This document shows, one piece after another, positions 53,133 to 62,243 of a DNA stretch of 64,000 nt. The translations under genes and the position numbers were made by a program. The notes under the pieces were generated by a model, which saw only the letters and a list, made by a program, of their open reading frames with translations, was not told the DNA's origin and searched no databases. How positions within the stretch are numbered: position 1 is the stretch's first letter; the number at the start of each line of letters is the position of its first letter. Source of the DNA: Bacillus piscicola (lineage in GTDB: Bacteria > Bacillota > Bacilli > Bacillales > Marinococcaceae); contig NZ_JAJJJF010000002.1 in NCBI RefSeq assembly GCF_022458745.1, positions 514,613 through 578,612 of the forward strand. Direction: 5' to 3'.

Positions 53133-54728
53133 CTACTCGTCCCACTCCCACTGTGCAATAGAATCAGTTAGCGGCCAGCCATGTCCGTGCGGCTGAATTT
53201 TTTGTTCTCCTATGTGTAAGCCTTCTCGTACATAATAGACATGGTCCACATTTACCAACCAAGCCCAAGGTGCATCCCCTTGTGCTGAAAAACCAGTTTC
53301 TCCATCCCATTGCGCTTTCTGCCAATATTGGTTCGCTTCCTTCTCGTTTCTGGCGCGCAATGCTTTTTCCATGTATGCATCTACAGTCTGGTTCGAATAA
53401 TAATTAGAATTGTAATGGCCAATTCCTCTTGTATTGCTGCTGAACAAATTATACAGCTCGAGCGGGTCATGGCTGCCCCACCCCATCATGACCGGATGGG
53501 AGTACATGAGCTTTTCGATGTCACGCCAACTCTTCCCTTCTGCTTTCACATCTATTCCAAGCGGTCGGATCATATCAGCGAAAGCGATAGATAAGGATTG
53601 GCGAAGTTGATCTCCTGCCGGATAAAGTAAAGTAAATGCTGCTTGAATTCCATTCTTTTCCCGAATCCCATTCCCGTTATCTATCCAGCCTGCATCCTCT
53701 AACATATCTTTTGCTCTTTCCATGTCTCCATCTTCGATTACTGTATCTGGATTCCACCATGGAAGACGGTCTGCGGCTGTATATGCCGGTGTACCGTATC
53801 CATCCAAAATCCCGTCCACTAAGGCCTGGCGGTCAATGCCAACGTTAATTGCCTGACGAATGGCTTTATCTGCCGTTACGTCATTCCCAACGGCTACCCC
53901 TTCCTTTGTTTTCTCCCCTGCTGGAACGAATGGGAACATAATGCCTCTATTATCGACACTCTTCCATGTTTCAATTCTCATGCCTGGAACATCTTCCTTC
54001 GCATAGGTGGGGGGGACAGCAGCTATATCCACTTCACCCGATTTTGCTGCCGCGAAGGTGGCATCTTCTGAAAGAAATAGGAACGTTAGGTTTTTAAAAG
54101 AAGGTTTTTCTCCATAATAATACTCGTTCTCTTTGACAATCAACTGTTGCCCTTTATCCCATTGAACGAATTCAAATGGACCAGATCCAATCGGATTTTC
54201 ATTGTAATCCTGGTCATAGGCATGTTTTGGAACAATACCGATCGTACTCAGCAAATAGATAAACGTTGACTCTGGCTTCTTTAAATAAAAGTGTATCGTA
54301 TCGTCACCTGTTTTTTCTACCTTTTCCAGGTTATCTAAATCAATAACAGATCCGCTTGTTTTCGCCGTTTTGTACGTGAAAACAACATCCTCCGCTGTCA
54401 AAGCTTCTCCATCTGAAAACATCACGTCTTTACGGATTGTTACGGTCCATTTTCGTCCATCATCACTTACTTTATAGGTCGTTGCGAGGTCATTTTGTAT
54501 CGTAAAATCTTGATCATATGTTAGCAGGGTACTTTGAAAAAGAGGGGATCCGTAACGACCCCAACCTGTAGTAGGATCAAATCCATCTTCCGGCTCTCCA
54601 CCAATCGCCAATACTAAACTACTCTTTGTATCTACGTCCCTTGCACTAAATTCCTTCCCGTTCTCATCCGAACACGCCATTACCAAACTGGATAAGAACA
54701 AGAATATAAAAACAATCCTTATTTTCAT
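53133..54728 (-). CDS. ABC importer substrate-binding lipoprotein (NikA/CntA-like)
   Basis: A 531-residue SBP family 5 lipoprotein. The lipobox LVMAC places Cys near residue 19. PEDGFDPTTGWG, DGRKWTVTIRKDVMFSDG and NPIGSGPFEF are family landmarks. The C-terminal QPHGHGWPL and SHDPLELYNLF segments resemble nickel/metallophore-binding members rather than classic peptide binders. No metallophore synthesis gene is nearby, so nickel, a nickel chelate or a peptide are all possible. It is the first gene of the five-gene operon. Confidence 0.85.
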   Translation of the reverse strand: MKIRIVFIFLFLSSLVMACSDENGKEFSARDVDTKSSLVLAIGGEPEDGFDPTTGWGRYGSPLFQSTLLTYDQDFTIQNDLATTYKVSDDGRKWTVTIRKDVMFSDGEALTAEDVVFTYKTAKTSGSVIDLDNLEKVEKTGDDTIHFYLKKPESTFIYLLSTIGIVPKHAYDQDYNENPIGSGPFEFVQWDKGQQLIVKENEYYYGEKPSFKNLTFLFLSEDATFAAAKSGEVDIAAVPPTYAKEDVPGMRIETWKSVDNRGIMFPFVPAGEKTKEGVAVGNDVTADKAIRQAINVGIDRQALVDGILDGYGTPAYTAADRLPWWNPDTVIEDGDMERAKDMLEDAGWIDNGNGIREKNGIQAAFTLLYPAGDQLRQSLSIAFADMIRPLGIDVKAEGKSWRDIEKLMYSHPVMMGWGSHDPLELYNLFSSNTRGIGHYNSNYYSNQTVDAYMEKALRARNEKEANQYWQKAQWDGETGFSAQGDAPWAWLVNVDHVYYVREGLHIGEQKIQPHGHGWPLTDSIAQWEWDE

Positions 54729-54943
54729 AACTTTTTACTCCCTATCGTAAAACGGTACATCGATTTTTTGTTGCGGACGCTCCCAGTTAAAACGGCTCTG
54801 TCACAGATGCAACATAGCGCGGAAAGGTCCCTCCCGTTTTCGTTCATCAAATTCCTGAAAAGTTTTCTGTGAAAATTGAAAAGCTGGAAAGCATCAATCA
54901 TAGAGTGCTCAAAAAAACATGAAAGGCTGTCCCCTTCGAGCTG

Positions 54944-55492
54944 CTAGCTGAGTTTCTTTAGTACATCTGCATATGTATGATAATCTTCCTTTGAAAACAA
55001 TACCATCGTCACGGTTCCGAATGATTCGTCACGTAGAAATTCGATGATAGTGCTTAGAGCTGTATGGGCAGCCTTTTCTACGGGATAGCGATAAACACCG
55101 GTGGAGATCGACGGAAAGGAAATTCGTTTCATTCCTTTCGCACTCGCAAGCCGTAACGCATGCCGGTAACACGAATTTAATAGCTCCGATTCCCGGCCGT
55201 TATGCTCTCCCCATACCGGTCCTACGGTGTGAATGACATACTTCGCGGGTAAATTGTACCCCTTCGTCATCACGGCTTCCCCTGTCGGCAATAAATCGCC
55301 GTTTAACTTCTTCTCACGGACAGCTTTACATTCTTCTAGCAGTTCTTTCCCAGCGGCACGGTGGATGGCGCCGTCTACTCCGCCGCCGCCCATTAACGTT
55401 CCATTAGCAGCGTTAACGATCACATCTGTGCTTCTTGTCGTAATGTCACCCGTTACTAACGCTAGTATATTGCCATTAATCTCCACATTCAT
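54944..55492 (-). CDS. Macrodomain ADP-ribose hydrolase-like protein
   Basis: A 182-residue macro domain of the O-acetyl-ADP-ribose deacetylase (YmdB/MacroD) type. The ligand loops VTGDITTRSTDVIVNAANG and MGGGGVDGAIHRAAG, the Asp after GGV, and FPSISTGVYRYP are all present. ATG at 55492 follows GCGAGGTGACC. It removes ADP-ribose marks or hydrolyses OAADPr. Array H begins about 170 bp upstream of its start. Confidence 0.92.
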   Translation of the reverse strand: MNVEINGNILALVTGDITTRSTDVIVNAANGTLMGGGGVDGAIHRAAGKELLEECKAVREKKLNGDLLPTGEAVMTKGYNLPAKYVIHTVGPVWGEHNGRESELLNSCYRHALRLASAKGMKRISFPSISTGVYRYPVEKAAHTALSTIIEFLRDESFGTVTMVLFSKEDYHTYADVLKKLS

Positions 55493-55664
55493 GTTAAGGT
55501 CACCTCGCATCACATTTATAGGCATCATCCACACATACATTTTCATTTATTGTATCCTCTTCATCATTACTCCGCAAAGCAATAAATCTTTTTTAAAAGA
55601 ACACTGCCGATGTATTTTAGCCCGCAATCCCCAATTTGTGTATGATAGGTAAAATTGGTATAGG

Positions 55665-56049
55665 GTAGCTATGAAGTCTTTGTTTCTGCGACTGTTCTTT
55701 TTCATGACATTATTCGCTTTGAATGATGCTGTTATTTCAACACGCCCTTGATTTCACGACGTCATGCACGACTTATGACGCTTCTATTTCAGCCGCCGCT
55801 CGTTTTCATGGCTTCATTCGCCCTGGATGATGCTGTTATTTTTACACACTCCGGTTTTCACGACGTCATACACCATCTATGATGATGTTATTTTTGCTGT
55901 CGCTCTGTTTCATGGCCTCAACCACTCCATATGTGGTTGTTATTTCTATGCATCTCTGATTTCACAGTCCCATTCACGGGCTGTGGTGCTTCTATTTTGG
56001 CAATCGCTTCTTTTCATGACTCCATTCGCTTCAGACGATGTTCTCATCT
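55665..56049 (+). repeat. 52-bp satellite, array H (8 units)
   Basis: Anchors at 55681, 55733, 55785, 55837, 55889, 55941, 55993 and 56045, all 52 bp apart. The last unit reaches the stop codon of the uvrA-like gene at 56050, so no other terminator lies between. Confidence 0.94.
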
Positions 56050-58329
56050 CTACGTAAAATGTTCTGTCCCTTCATCTTTTAAGGCTTTTGCTGTAACGGT
56101 GTTTGCTTGCAGCATCTCTTCTGGCGTGCCTTCAAATAGAAGGTACCCGCCTTTTTTTCCTCCTCCCGCGCCTAATTCGATGACCCAGTCGCTCGCCGCT
56201 ATAAAGTCTAGATTGTGTTCAATGATGATAACCGAATTCCCTTTGTTTACAAGGTGCTGGAACACGTCTAACAGTTTTTCGTTATCTTTTGGATGGAGTC
56301 CTAAGGATGGCTCGTCTAACAGATAGATCTGCCCTTCTTTTTGTAAATGGCTGGCAAGTTTCAAACGCTGAATTTCGCCTCCACTTAAAGAACTTGTCGT
56401 CTGTCCCAAGGTGAGATACCCGAGTCCCACGTCTTGTAAGGTGTTCACTTTTTTGATGATCTTAGGCTTATGAAAATAATTCCCGGCCTCGTCGATCGTC
56501 ACACGCAGCATTTCTACGATATTTTTATTTCGATACCGATGGGACAACGCTTCTTCTGAATATCTCGTACCCCCGCACGCTTCACAGGGAATGGTGACGG
56601 GGTCTGCAAACGCTACGTCCGGGGTGGTGACTCCTTTCCCGGCGCAGACAGGACATGCACCTAAGGAGTTAAAGCTGAACAGACCGGGTGCTTGTCCTGT
56701 TTCTTTGGCGAAGATGGAGCGAATGTCATCCATGATCCCCATGTATGTAGCGAGTGTCGAACGGCTTGAGATTCCGATTCGGTCTTGCCTTACCATAATC
56801 GCTTCTGGATAACGTTCCGGGAATGCTTCTACCAACAAGGAACTTTTGCCTGAGCCAGAGACCCCGCACACGGAGACTAGGACATTCTCAGGGATGTGTA
56901 CGCTGATATTTTTCAGGTTATGCTTACGTGTATTTTTTATGGTGAACCAACCTTTGATATCCCTTGGCTGTTTGTTTACTTTGAGTTCATGTTTTAAGGT
57001 GGTGGCGGCTCTAGAGTGTTGGAGTCCGTCCCGTGTGCCTTGATACACGACCTCTCCTCCGTCTACACCTGCGCCCTTTCCCATCTCGATGATTTCATCC
57101 GCTGCTCGTATGACGGACAGATCATGTTCAATGACGATGACTGTATTATGCTGGTCTTTTAATCGTTGAAGCATGTGGATGACCATATTCACTTCTTCGG
57201 GATGGAGTCCTGCGGTCGGTTCGTCAAAAATGTAGGTGAGATTGTTGAGACTGCTCCCTAAATGACGGGCAATTTTCACTCGTTGCGCCTCGCCGCCGGA
57301 CAAGGTGCCCATTTTTCGTGATAAGCTTAAATACCCTAAACCCATTTCAATGAGTTGTTTGATCGACGGGATTCCTTGCTGGACGATCGCTTCTCCGAGA
57401 GGATCTGTAATCTTCGTTAGCTCCTCCAGTAGCTCTGTCAACTCCAGTTGGTCATATTCTGCGATATTCAAACCATTGATTCTACACTCCAACACTTTTG
57501 GGTTCAGCCCGGAGCCTTGGCAGGTCTCGCACAAAGAATGGGTGGACACAGCTAACACGTCTTCCCGGGAGACTTGTTTTAACTTTTCGATATCCCTGTT
57601 GATATAAAGACGCGTAAATCTTGGCAATAACCCATCCCACTCATGATCCTGTGGGCCGTTCTTTGTATGAAACGGCGCGAAGACTCTTTCACCTTCCGGG
57701 GGACCATACAGCAGCAGGCGGCGTTTTTCTTCCGGGTAATCCTTGATCGGCATATCCGGATCGAATAAACCACCTGTTATCATCCATCTTCCTTGCCAGC
57801 CTGATGGCGATAACGGCTTGAATTTCACGGCATATTCCCGGAGTGACTTCTCCTCATCAACCATCTTCTGTAAGTCCGGTATAATGACCCGTCCGTATCC
57901 CCCGCATTCCGGGCAGCTGCCAAAAGAGCTTTGGCTCGAAAAATCGGTGGCGGAAGGAATGGACGGCTTTCCTATTCGTGAGAACAACAATCTTATTAAC
58001 GGATGGACATCCATATAAGTGCCAACGGTGGAGCGGGAATTGCCTCCGACAGGCTTTTGCTCTACGACAACAACAGGGCTTACGTTTTGCATCAAATCAG
58101 CATGGGGCCGTTCGTATCGCGGCATCTGATTTCGGACATAGGCGGGATAGTTCATCGTCATTTGTCTTCTGCTTTCCGTTGCTAATGTATCAAACACAAC
58201 GGAACTCTTTCCTGAGCCGGAAAGACCAGTAACAATCGTTATTTTTTCTTTTTGTATGTTCAAATCGATGTTTTTTAAATTATTTTCTTTCAGTCCTCTT
58301 AAAATGATTTCATCTTTTTCCTCTGACAA
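56050..58329 (-). CDS. Short UvrA-like ABC ATPase (UvrA2 class)
   Basis: A 759-residue UvrA homologue. Two ATPase modules are present: Walker A TGLSGSGKS and GVSGSGKS, signatures LSGGEAQR and LSGGEIQR, and Walker B FDEPTAGLHP and LDEPSLGLHP. Zinc-type motifs are CPECGGYG/CETCQGSG and CPVCAGKG/CEACGGTR. It is about 190 residues shorter than housekeeping UvrA (about 950), lacking most of the UvrB-binding region. Such proteins are linked to drug or DNA-intercalator tolerance. TTG at 58329 with AAAAGGTGATA upstream is chosen. Single gene. Confidence 0.88.
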   Translation of the reverse strand: MSEEKDEIILRGLKENNLKNIDLNIQKEKITIVTGLSGSGKSSVVFDTLATESRRQMTMNYPAYVRNQMPRYERPHADLMQNVSPVVVVEQKPVGGNSRSTVGTYMDVHPLIRLLFSRIGKPSIPSATDFSSQSSFGSCPECGGYGRVIIPDLQKMVDEEKSLREYAVKFKPLSPSGWQGRWMITGGLFDPDMPIKDYPEEKRRLLLYGPPEGERVFAPFHTKNGPQDHEWDGLLPRFTRLYINRDIEKLKQVSREDVLAVSTHSLCETCQGSGLNPKVLECRINGLNIAEYDQLELTELLEELTKITDPLGEAIVQQGIPSIKQLIEMGLGYLSLSRKMGTLSGGEAQRVKIARHLGSSLNNLTYIFDEPTAGLHPEEVNMVIHMLQRLKDQHNTVIVIEHDLSVIRAADEIIEMGKGAGVDGGEVVYQGTRDGLQHSRAATTLKHELKVNKQPRDIKGWFTIKNTRKHNLKNISVHIPENVLVSVCGVSGSGKSSLLVEAFPERYPEAIMVRQDRIGISSRSTLATYMGIMDDIRSIFAKETGQAPGLFSFNSLGACPVCAGKGVTTPDVAFADPVTIPCEACGGTRYSEEALSHRYRNKNIVEMLRVTIDEAGNYFHKPKIIKKVNTLQDVGLGYLTLGQTTSSLSGGEIQRLKLASHLQKEGQIYLLDEPSLGLHPKDNEKLLDVFQHLVNKGNSVIIIEHNLDFIAASDWVIELGAGGGKKGGYLLFEGTPEEMLQANTVTAKALKDEGTEHFT

Positions 58330-58441
58330 AATATCACCTTTTCTGCATATTTCTTTTACCAAGTGGATTTTCGACTCACGCTGCCCCCAACATTACCTTC
58401 TAAGATGCCGGCTTCCGTGATTTGCCAGCAATGATAGTCAA

Positions 58442-58471
58442 TAAGGCGAGCAGCACCCAAGCTACTCGCCT
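58442..58471 (-). terminator. Terminator of the YdhR-like gene
   Basis: AAGGCGAG (58446 region) pairs with CTCGCCTT. T-poor tail on the minus strand (TTATTG), so moderate. Confidence 0.55.
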
Positions 58472-58494
58472 TCCATTTATCAATTCTGTTAAAT

Positions 58495-58800
58495 TTACTG
58501 TACCGGACCATTCGTGATCTTCGTAAGAGTGTGATTGATGGCAAAGATTTTAGCGTTGACATCTTCTATTCCAAAACTAGCTAACCGTTTTGAATGCATA
58601 TCCAAATACTTTTCCGCTGTTTCTTTTGTTTCAAAAGCATAGATTCCTCCTGCTTCGTTTGTTTCGGGATTCTCCGTCCAGATTTTCCATAGGAAGCCGT
58701 CCTCTTCATTGATACTCTTTGCTAAATCAGAAAATTGCGCTGCCATGTCATCTCCGAAGGGTCCATTCATGTTAAAATCCATTTGTAATACGTATGCCAT
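58495..58800 (-). CDS. YdhR-family small monooxygenase-like protein
   Basis: A 101-residue ferredoxin-like alpha+beta-barrel protein of the YdhR/ABM type (YVLQMDFNMNGPFGDDMAAQFSDLAKSI, LWKIWTENPETNEAGGIYAF). Relatives are suspected monooxygenases of aromatic compounds. ATG at 58800 has AAAGGAG upstream. It is divergent from the CadD-like gene. Confidence 0.82.
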   Translation of the reverse strand: MAYVLQMDFNMNGPFGDDMAAQFSDLAKSINEEDGFLWKIWTENPETNEAGGIYAFETKETAEKYLDMHSKRLASFGIEDVNAKIFAINHTLTKITNGPVQ

Positions 58801-58990
58801 CGTCATTCTCCTTTTTTCATTTTTTGTTTGCAGTTCTTCCGTATATATACCTGTTTCTAAATCACAACTCACGTTAGGTTTATTAATGATTTGATCGGGA
58901 ATGAAATTTGCACCTCTTGGCTTTTGTAGAATGCACTATCAAATTTATTTTCCCTTGAATCCGATATTAGCATTTAGGATTGATGTATCC

Positions 58991-59605
58991 ATGTTTGAGA
59001 TCATTATTACAGCATTTATTATCTACACAGCAACTGCTTTAGATTTATTAGTTTTGTTACTTATCTTTTTCGCAAAAGCTAAAACCAAAAAGCAACAAAG
59101 GGATATATACGTTGGTCAATTTATTGGTTCCTTCACATTAATTACGATTAGTTTATTTTTAGCATATGTTTTAAACTTCGTCCCTGAAAAATGGATACTT
59201 GGTTTATTGGGTTTGGTTCCTGTATATTTCGGTCTTAACGTAGCGATATCTGGTGATGACGAGAGAGAACAAGTAGAAGAACAGATGGATCAAAAAGGAT
59301 TGAGCCAATTAGCGAGAACGGTAACGGTAGTTGTGATAGCAAGTTGTGGTGCTGATAATATCGGTTTGTTCACACCTTACTTTATCACATTGGAAGTAAA
59401 TGAACTCATAGTGACGCTATTTGTCTTTATCATACTTATTTTTGTACTCGTATATACTGCCGGCCAACTTTCGAATATTCCAGGTATTGCAAGGGTTATT
59501 GAAAGGTTCAGCAGATGGATTGTGGCAACGGTTTATATAGCATTAGGTGTCTTTATCGTTTATGAAAACGACACTATACAGACATTAGTATCTTTCCTTA
59601 ATTAA
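58991..59605 (+). CDS. CadD-like cadmium/cation permease
   Basis: A 204-residue membrane protein with five or six helices of the CadD (LysE-like) family. The central VVIASCGADNIGLFTPYF segment with its Cys and Asp is the family motif. CadD confers low-level cadmium resistance. ATG at 58991 gives the usual length; the ribosome site is weak. No cadX/cadC regulator is adjacent. Confidence 0.82.
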   Translation: MFEIIITAFIIYTATALDLLVLLLIFFAKAKTKKQQRDIYVGQFIGSFTLITISLFLAYVLNFVPEKWILGLLGLVPVYFGLNVAISGDDEREQVEEQMDQKGLSQLARTVTVVVIASCGADNIGLFTPYFITLEVNELIVTLFVFIILIFVLVYTAGQLSNIPGIARVIERFSRWIVATVYIALGVFIVYENDTIQTLVSFLN

Positions 59606-59682
59606 CCTGGAATCAATTTTATAATTCAAATCCAGTTGGTCAAATACGAATGTTTCAAAAATAGTGTGATGCTTTTGATTTC

Positions 59683-59808
59683 CACTGCAGGCGGACGCTT
59701 TCCGCGGGCATGGCTTGAGCCTCCTCATTCGCTTTCGCTCATTGCGGGGTCTCAAGACTCATGCTGTTCCCGCAGGAGTCGCCGCCTTTCGTTACAATCA
59801 ACACCATC
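59683..59808 (+). repeat. GC-rich Bacillaceae intergenic repeat, copy 3 (short form)
   Basis: A 126-bp copy from GATTTCCACTGCAGGCGGAC through TTTCCGCGGGCATGGCTTGA to GTCGCCGCCTTTCGTTACAA. The outer parts can pair (GGCGGACG with GTCGCCGCC), suggesting a hairpin. The inner CATTCGCTTTCGCTCATTG differs from other copies. Confidence 0.85.
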
Positions 59809-59829
59809 TACATAAAAAACGTACAATGA

Positions 59830-60007
59830 ATGATGTTATATAATCGTTCGTATTTATTAGCTGAATAAGTACTTCTGAAATTAACTTAACCTGGAGAAAT
59901 TTTTTCAAGTTCTTAAGAGTCATTGGGCGTGATGACGAATGAATGTTTTGCCAGAATTGAGCCAGATGATGATTGTATGTTAAAGTTCTGAAGTTCCTTC
60001 CCAACAA
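59830..60007 (-). pseudogene. Possible transposase C-terminal remnant
   Basis: A frame of about 59 codons (FRTLTYNHHLAQFWQNIH, MTLKNLKKFLQVKLISEVL) has the basic, helical look of a transposase C-terminus. There is no ribosome site or N-terminal catalytic domain. I cannot assign an IS family; treat as tentative. Confidence 0.35.
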
Positions 60008-60010
60008 ACA

Positions 60011-60044
60011 CCCTTAAAGTTAGATTTCATCATCTAACTTTAAG
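60011..60044. terminator. Long hairpin between yceI and the remnant
   Basis: CCTTAAAGTTAGAT pairs with ATCTAACTTTAAGG around TTCATC, a perfect 14-bp stem. The T tract is poor (TGTTTG). It may end the yceI transcript or be an inverted-repeat end of a lost element. Confidence 0.5.
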
Positions 60045-60095
60045 GAGTGGTACATCATCCATTGCAATAGCTTTCCTTCTATTATCTTTGTCTTA

Positions 60096-60632
60096 TCAAT
60101 CTTGCTTCCGTACTTGTATTTCTATATTGATTTTCACTTCGTCACTTACTACAAAGCCGCCTGTTTCAAGGGCTGCGTTCCATGTTAAACCAAAGTCTTT
60201 ACGGTTTATCTTTGTACTGCCTGTAAATCCGGCAGCTTCCTCTCCGCTCATCGGATCTTTCGCAATACCTTCAAAAATAATATCAAAAGTTACTGGCTTT
60301 GTTGTGCCTCTAATTGTAAAATCACCTGTCACATCATAGTGATTATCAGACTTCTTCTCCATGTTTGTTGCTTTAAATGTTAAATTCGGATGATTCTCCA
60401 TATCAAAAAAGTCAGCTGAGCGTAAATGATCATCCCTGTCCGGCATGCGTGTATCAATACTATTTGCATGAATGTTAACCTCAATGGATGCATCTGTTAA
60501 GTCATTTGGATCTCCTTCAACCGTACCCTCAAAATCATTAAAAGTCCCTTTCACGTTTGATATCATCATGTGTCTTACTGTAAATCCTATTGTACTGTGT
60601 ACCTTATCAACGTTCCATATTGCTTTTGTCAT
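60096..60632 (-). CDS. YceI-family lipid-binding-like protein
   Basis: A 178-residue YceI-like lipocalin-fold protein (WNVDKVHSTIGFTVRHMM, IDTRMPDRDDHLRSADFFD, GDFTIRGTTKPVTF). No signal peptide, so it is cytoplasmic. Members bind isoprenoid quinones or lipids. It follows mhqD by 56 bp and may be the last gene of the mhq-type operon. Confidence 0.9.
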   Translation of the reverse strand: MTKAIWNVDKVHSTIGFTVRHMMISNVKGTFNDFEGTVEGDPNDLTDASIEVNIHANSIDTRMPDRDDHLRSADFFDMENHPNLTFKATNMEKKSDNHYDVTGDFTIRGTTKPVTFDIIFEGIAKDPMSGEEAAGFTGSTKINRKDFGLTWNAALETGGFVVSDEVKINIEIQVRKQD

Positions 60633-60688
60633 TGTAAATGCCTCCCATACTATTTGATTTTCATTTAGAACTAACCTTTAGCAATCAA

Positions 60689-61279
60689 TTAATTTAACCA
60701 ATTTTTCGCTTCCAACGCGACTTCTTGTGTTAGGTTGTGCCCGTTAACCCAAGCTGTCGTAACATCTGCACCTCTTTCTTTAAATAGATGGATGACTCGC
60801 TCGCTTTCGGATTCCGGTACAATCGGATCGCCTTTACCCAGCGACAGGAATACGTCCACCTCACGAAAATCCTGTTTGTCTTCCACGTCTGCCGGGTACA
60901 GCGGTGCGAATAAAGCCGCTTTTTTGAACGTGTCGGGGTGCCGGAGCATCATGTGTATGGCGATGTTGGAGCCGTTTGAAAATCCGACAAGAACGGTATC
61001 CTCGAGTTTAAACTCATGCTCGTTTGATTTTTTCACGATGAACTCATAAAGTTCATTCCCGCGAAACTCAAGATCTTCCCAGTCGTACTGGCCTTCTCCG
61101 TGTCGTTTGAAGTATCTGTTCATACCATTTTCTTGCACGTTACCTCTGATACCTAGAACGTTATACTCCGGGTTAAGCAGTTCAGCCAGAGTGAGAAGGT
61201 CTGTTTCTGACCCCCCTGTACCGTGGAGCAGGATAAATACCGGAGCTCCTTTTTTCTTTTCCTTATAAATATGTTCCAT
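60689..61279 (-). CDS. mhqD: MhqD-type hydrolase
   Basis: A 196-residue alpha/beta hydrolase of the phospholipase/carboxylesterase family. FILLHGTGG at about 15-23, the nucleophile GFSNGSN (Ser about 100) and the C-terminal SLGKGDPIVP (Asp) and VNGHNL (His) complete the triad. In B. subtilis MhqD works with dioxygenase MhqE against hydroquinones. Here it follows two dioxygenase genes on the same strand. Confidence 0.9.
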   Translation of the reverse strand: MEHIYKEKKKGAPVFILLHGTGGSETDLLTLAELLNPEYNVLGIRGNVQENGMNRYFKRHGEGQYDWEDLEFRGNELYEFIVKKSNEHEFKLEDTVLVGFSNGSNIAIHMMLRHPDTFKKAALFAPLYPADVEDKQDFREVDVFLSLGKGDPIVPESESERVIHLFKERGADVTTAWVNGHNLTQEVALEAKNWLN

Positions 61280-61326
61280 TCATTCTCACTCCCATTCGTC
61301 TCTTTTAGGCTCTGACTACTCGACTA

Positions 61327-62220
61327 CTATATATCCAATTTTGGCAGCAGTGTTTCGTATTCCTGTCTTTTGTGTTCATATTGTTCCGGTAACTTCAGCG
61401 CTGTACCAAGTGATTCCATATCTTCATCCACCTCGAACCCTGGACCATCTGTTGCGAACTCGAATACAACACCGCCCTTTTCACCCATATAGATGGAGTT
61501 GAAGTAATTTCTGTCTTTTACTACGGTAACCCCGAAGCCAACTCCACGGAGGGCAGTCTGCCATTCTTTCAATACATCCATATCCGGCACGGACCAGGCG
61601 ATGTGATGCACCGTTCCGATACCGAATCTGCCGGCAGGCTGCGGAGGAATGGAAGTAATGATGTGATGCTTTTCCTCGCCTACTGTTTCATAGTGCTGAT
61701 TTTCATCATTACTATCCAGTTCTTTCAATCCCATAAAACCTGTAAGCAGTTCTTTCGTACCTTCAGGATTTCCGGATAATAATACAGACCCATGAAAACC
61801 AAGTATGTCTGTATGATCGGAAGATGTTTCGCCTTCGACAATTGCCAGGTCGAGTCCATGAACATCATCGAACTCAAGTGTGTCTTTACCAAAAAGCGAA
61901 GTCACTTCAACTTGTAGGCTTTGAGCTGTTAGACGTTCTTTCCAGTAGTCCAGACTGCCTTTAGGTACCCTGAAAGCAATCCGTCCGACCTGGCCGCTGC
62001 CCTTCCTGCCGTAATGATCGTTTGTCCACGGGAAGAAGGTAATGACTGTCCCCGGTGTCACGTTATGATTTGCAAAGTACAGGTGGTAGACACCCGGGTC
62101 ATCAAAGTTTACCGTTTGTTTAACCAGACGGAGTCCTAACACATCTCTAAAAAATCTCAGGTTCTCATTCGGATCTCCTACAATAGCTGAGATGTGGTGG
62201 ATCCTATTAATGGCTTCCAT
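61327..62220 (-). CDS. Ring-cleaving dioxygenase (MhqO/MhqE-like), second copy
   Basis: A 297-residue vicinal-oxygen-chelate protein with two glyoxalase/extradiol-type modules. Metal ligands are expected in IHHISAI (N-terminal) and VHHIAWSV (about 198), with Glu in GVVFEFATDGPG (about 252-263). Family members open hydroquinone-type rings. Stops 47 bp before mhqD. The start has AGGAGATGA upstream. Confidence 0.88.
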   Translation of the reverse strand: MEAINRIHHISAIVGDPNENLRFFRDVLGLRLVKQTVNFDDPGVYHLYFANHNVTPGTVITFFPWTNDHYGRKGSGQVGRIAFRVPKGSLDYWKERLTAQSLQVEVTSLFGKDTLEFDDVHGLDLAIVEGETSSDHTDILGFHGSVLLSGNPEGTKELLTGFMGLKELDSNDENQHYETVGEEKHHIITSIPPQPAGRFGIGTVHHIAWSVPDMDVLKEWQTALRGVGFGVTVVKDRNYFNSIYMGEKGGVVFEFATDGPGFEVDEDMESLGTALKLPEQYEHKRQEYETLLPKLDI

Positions 62221-62243
62221 TTAATCATCTCCTTTTTCAACGA

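Noticed and set aside
56050..58329. Housekeeping nucleotide-excision repair UvrA
   Set aside because: It is about 190 residues too short and lacks most of the UvrB-binding insertion; uvrB is not adjacent.
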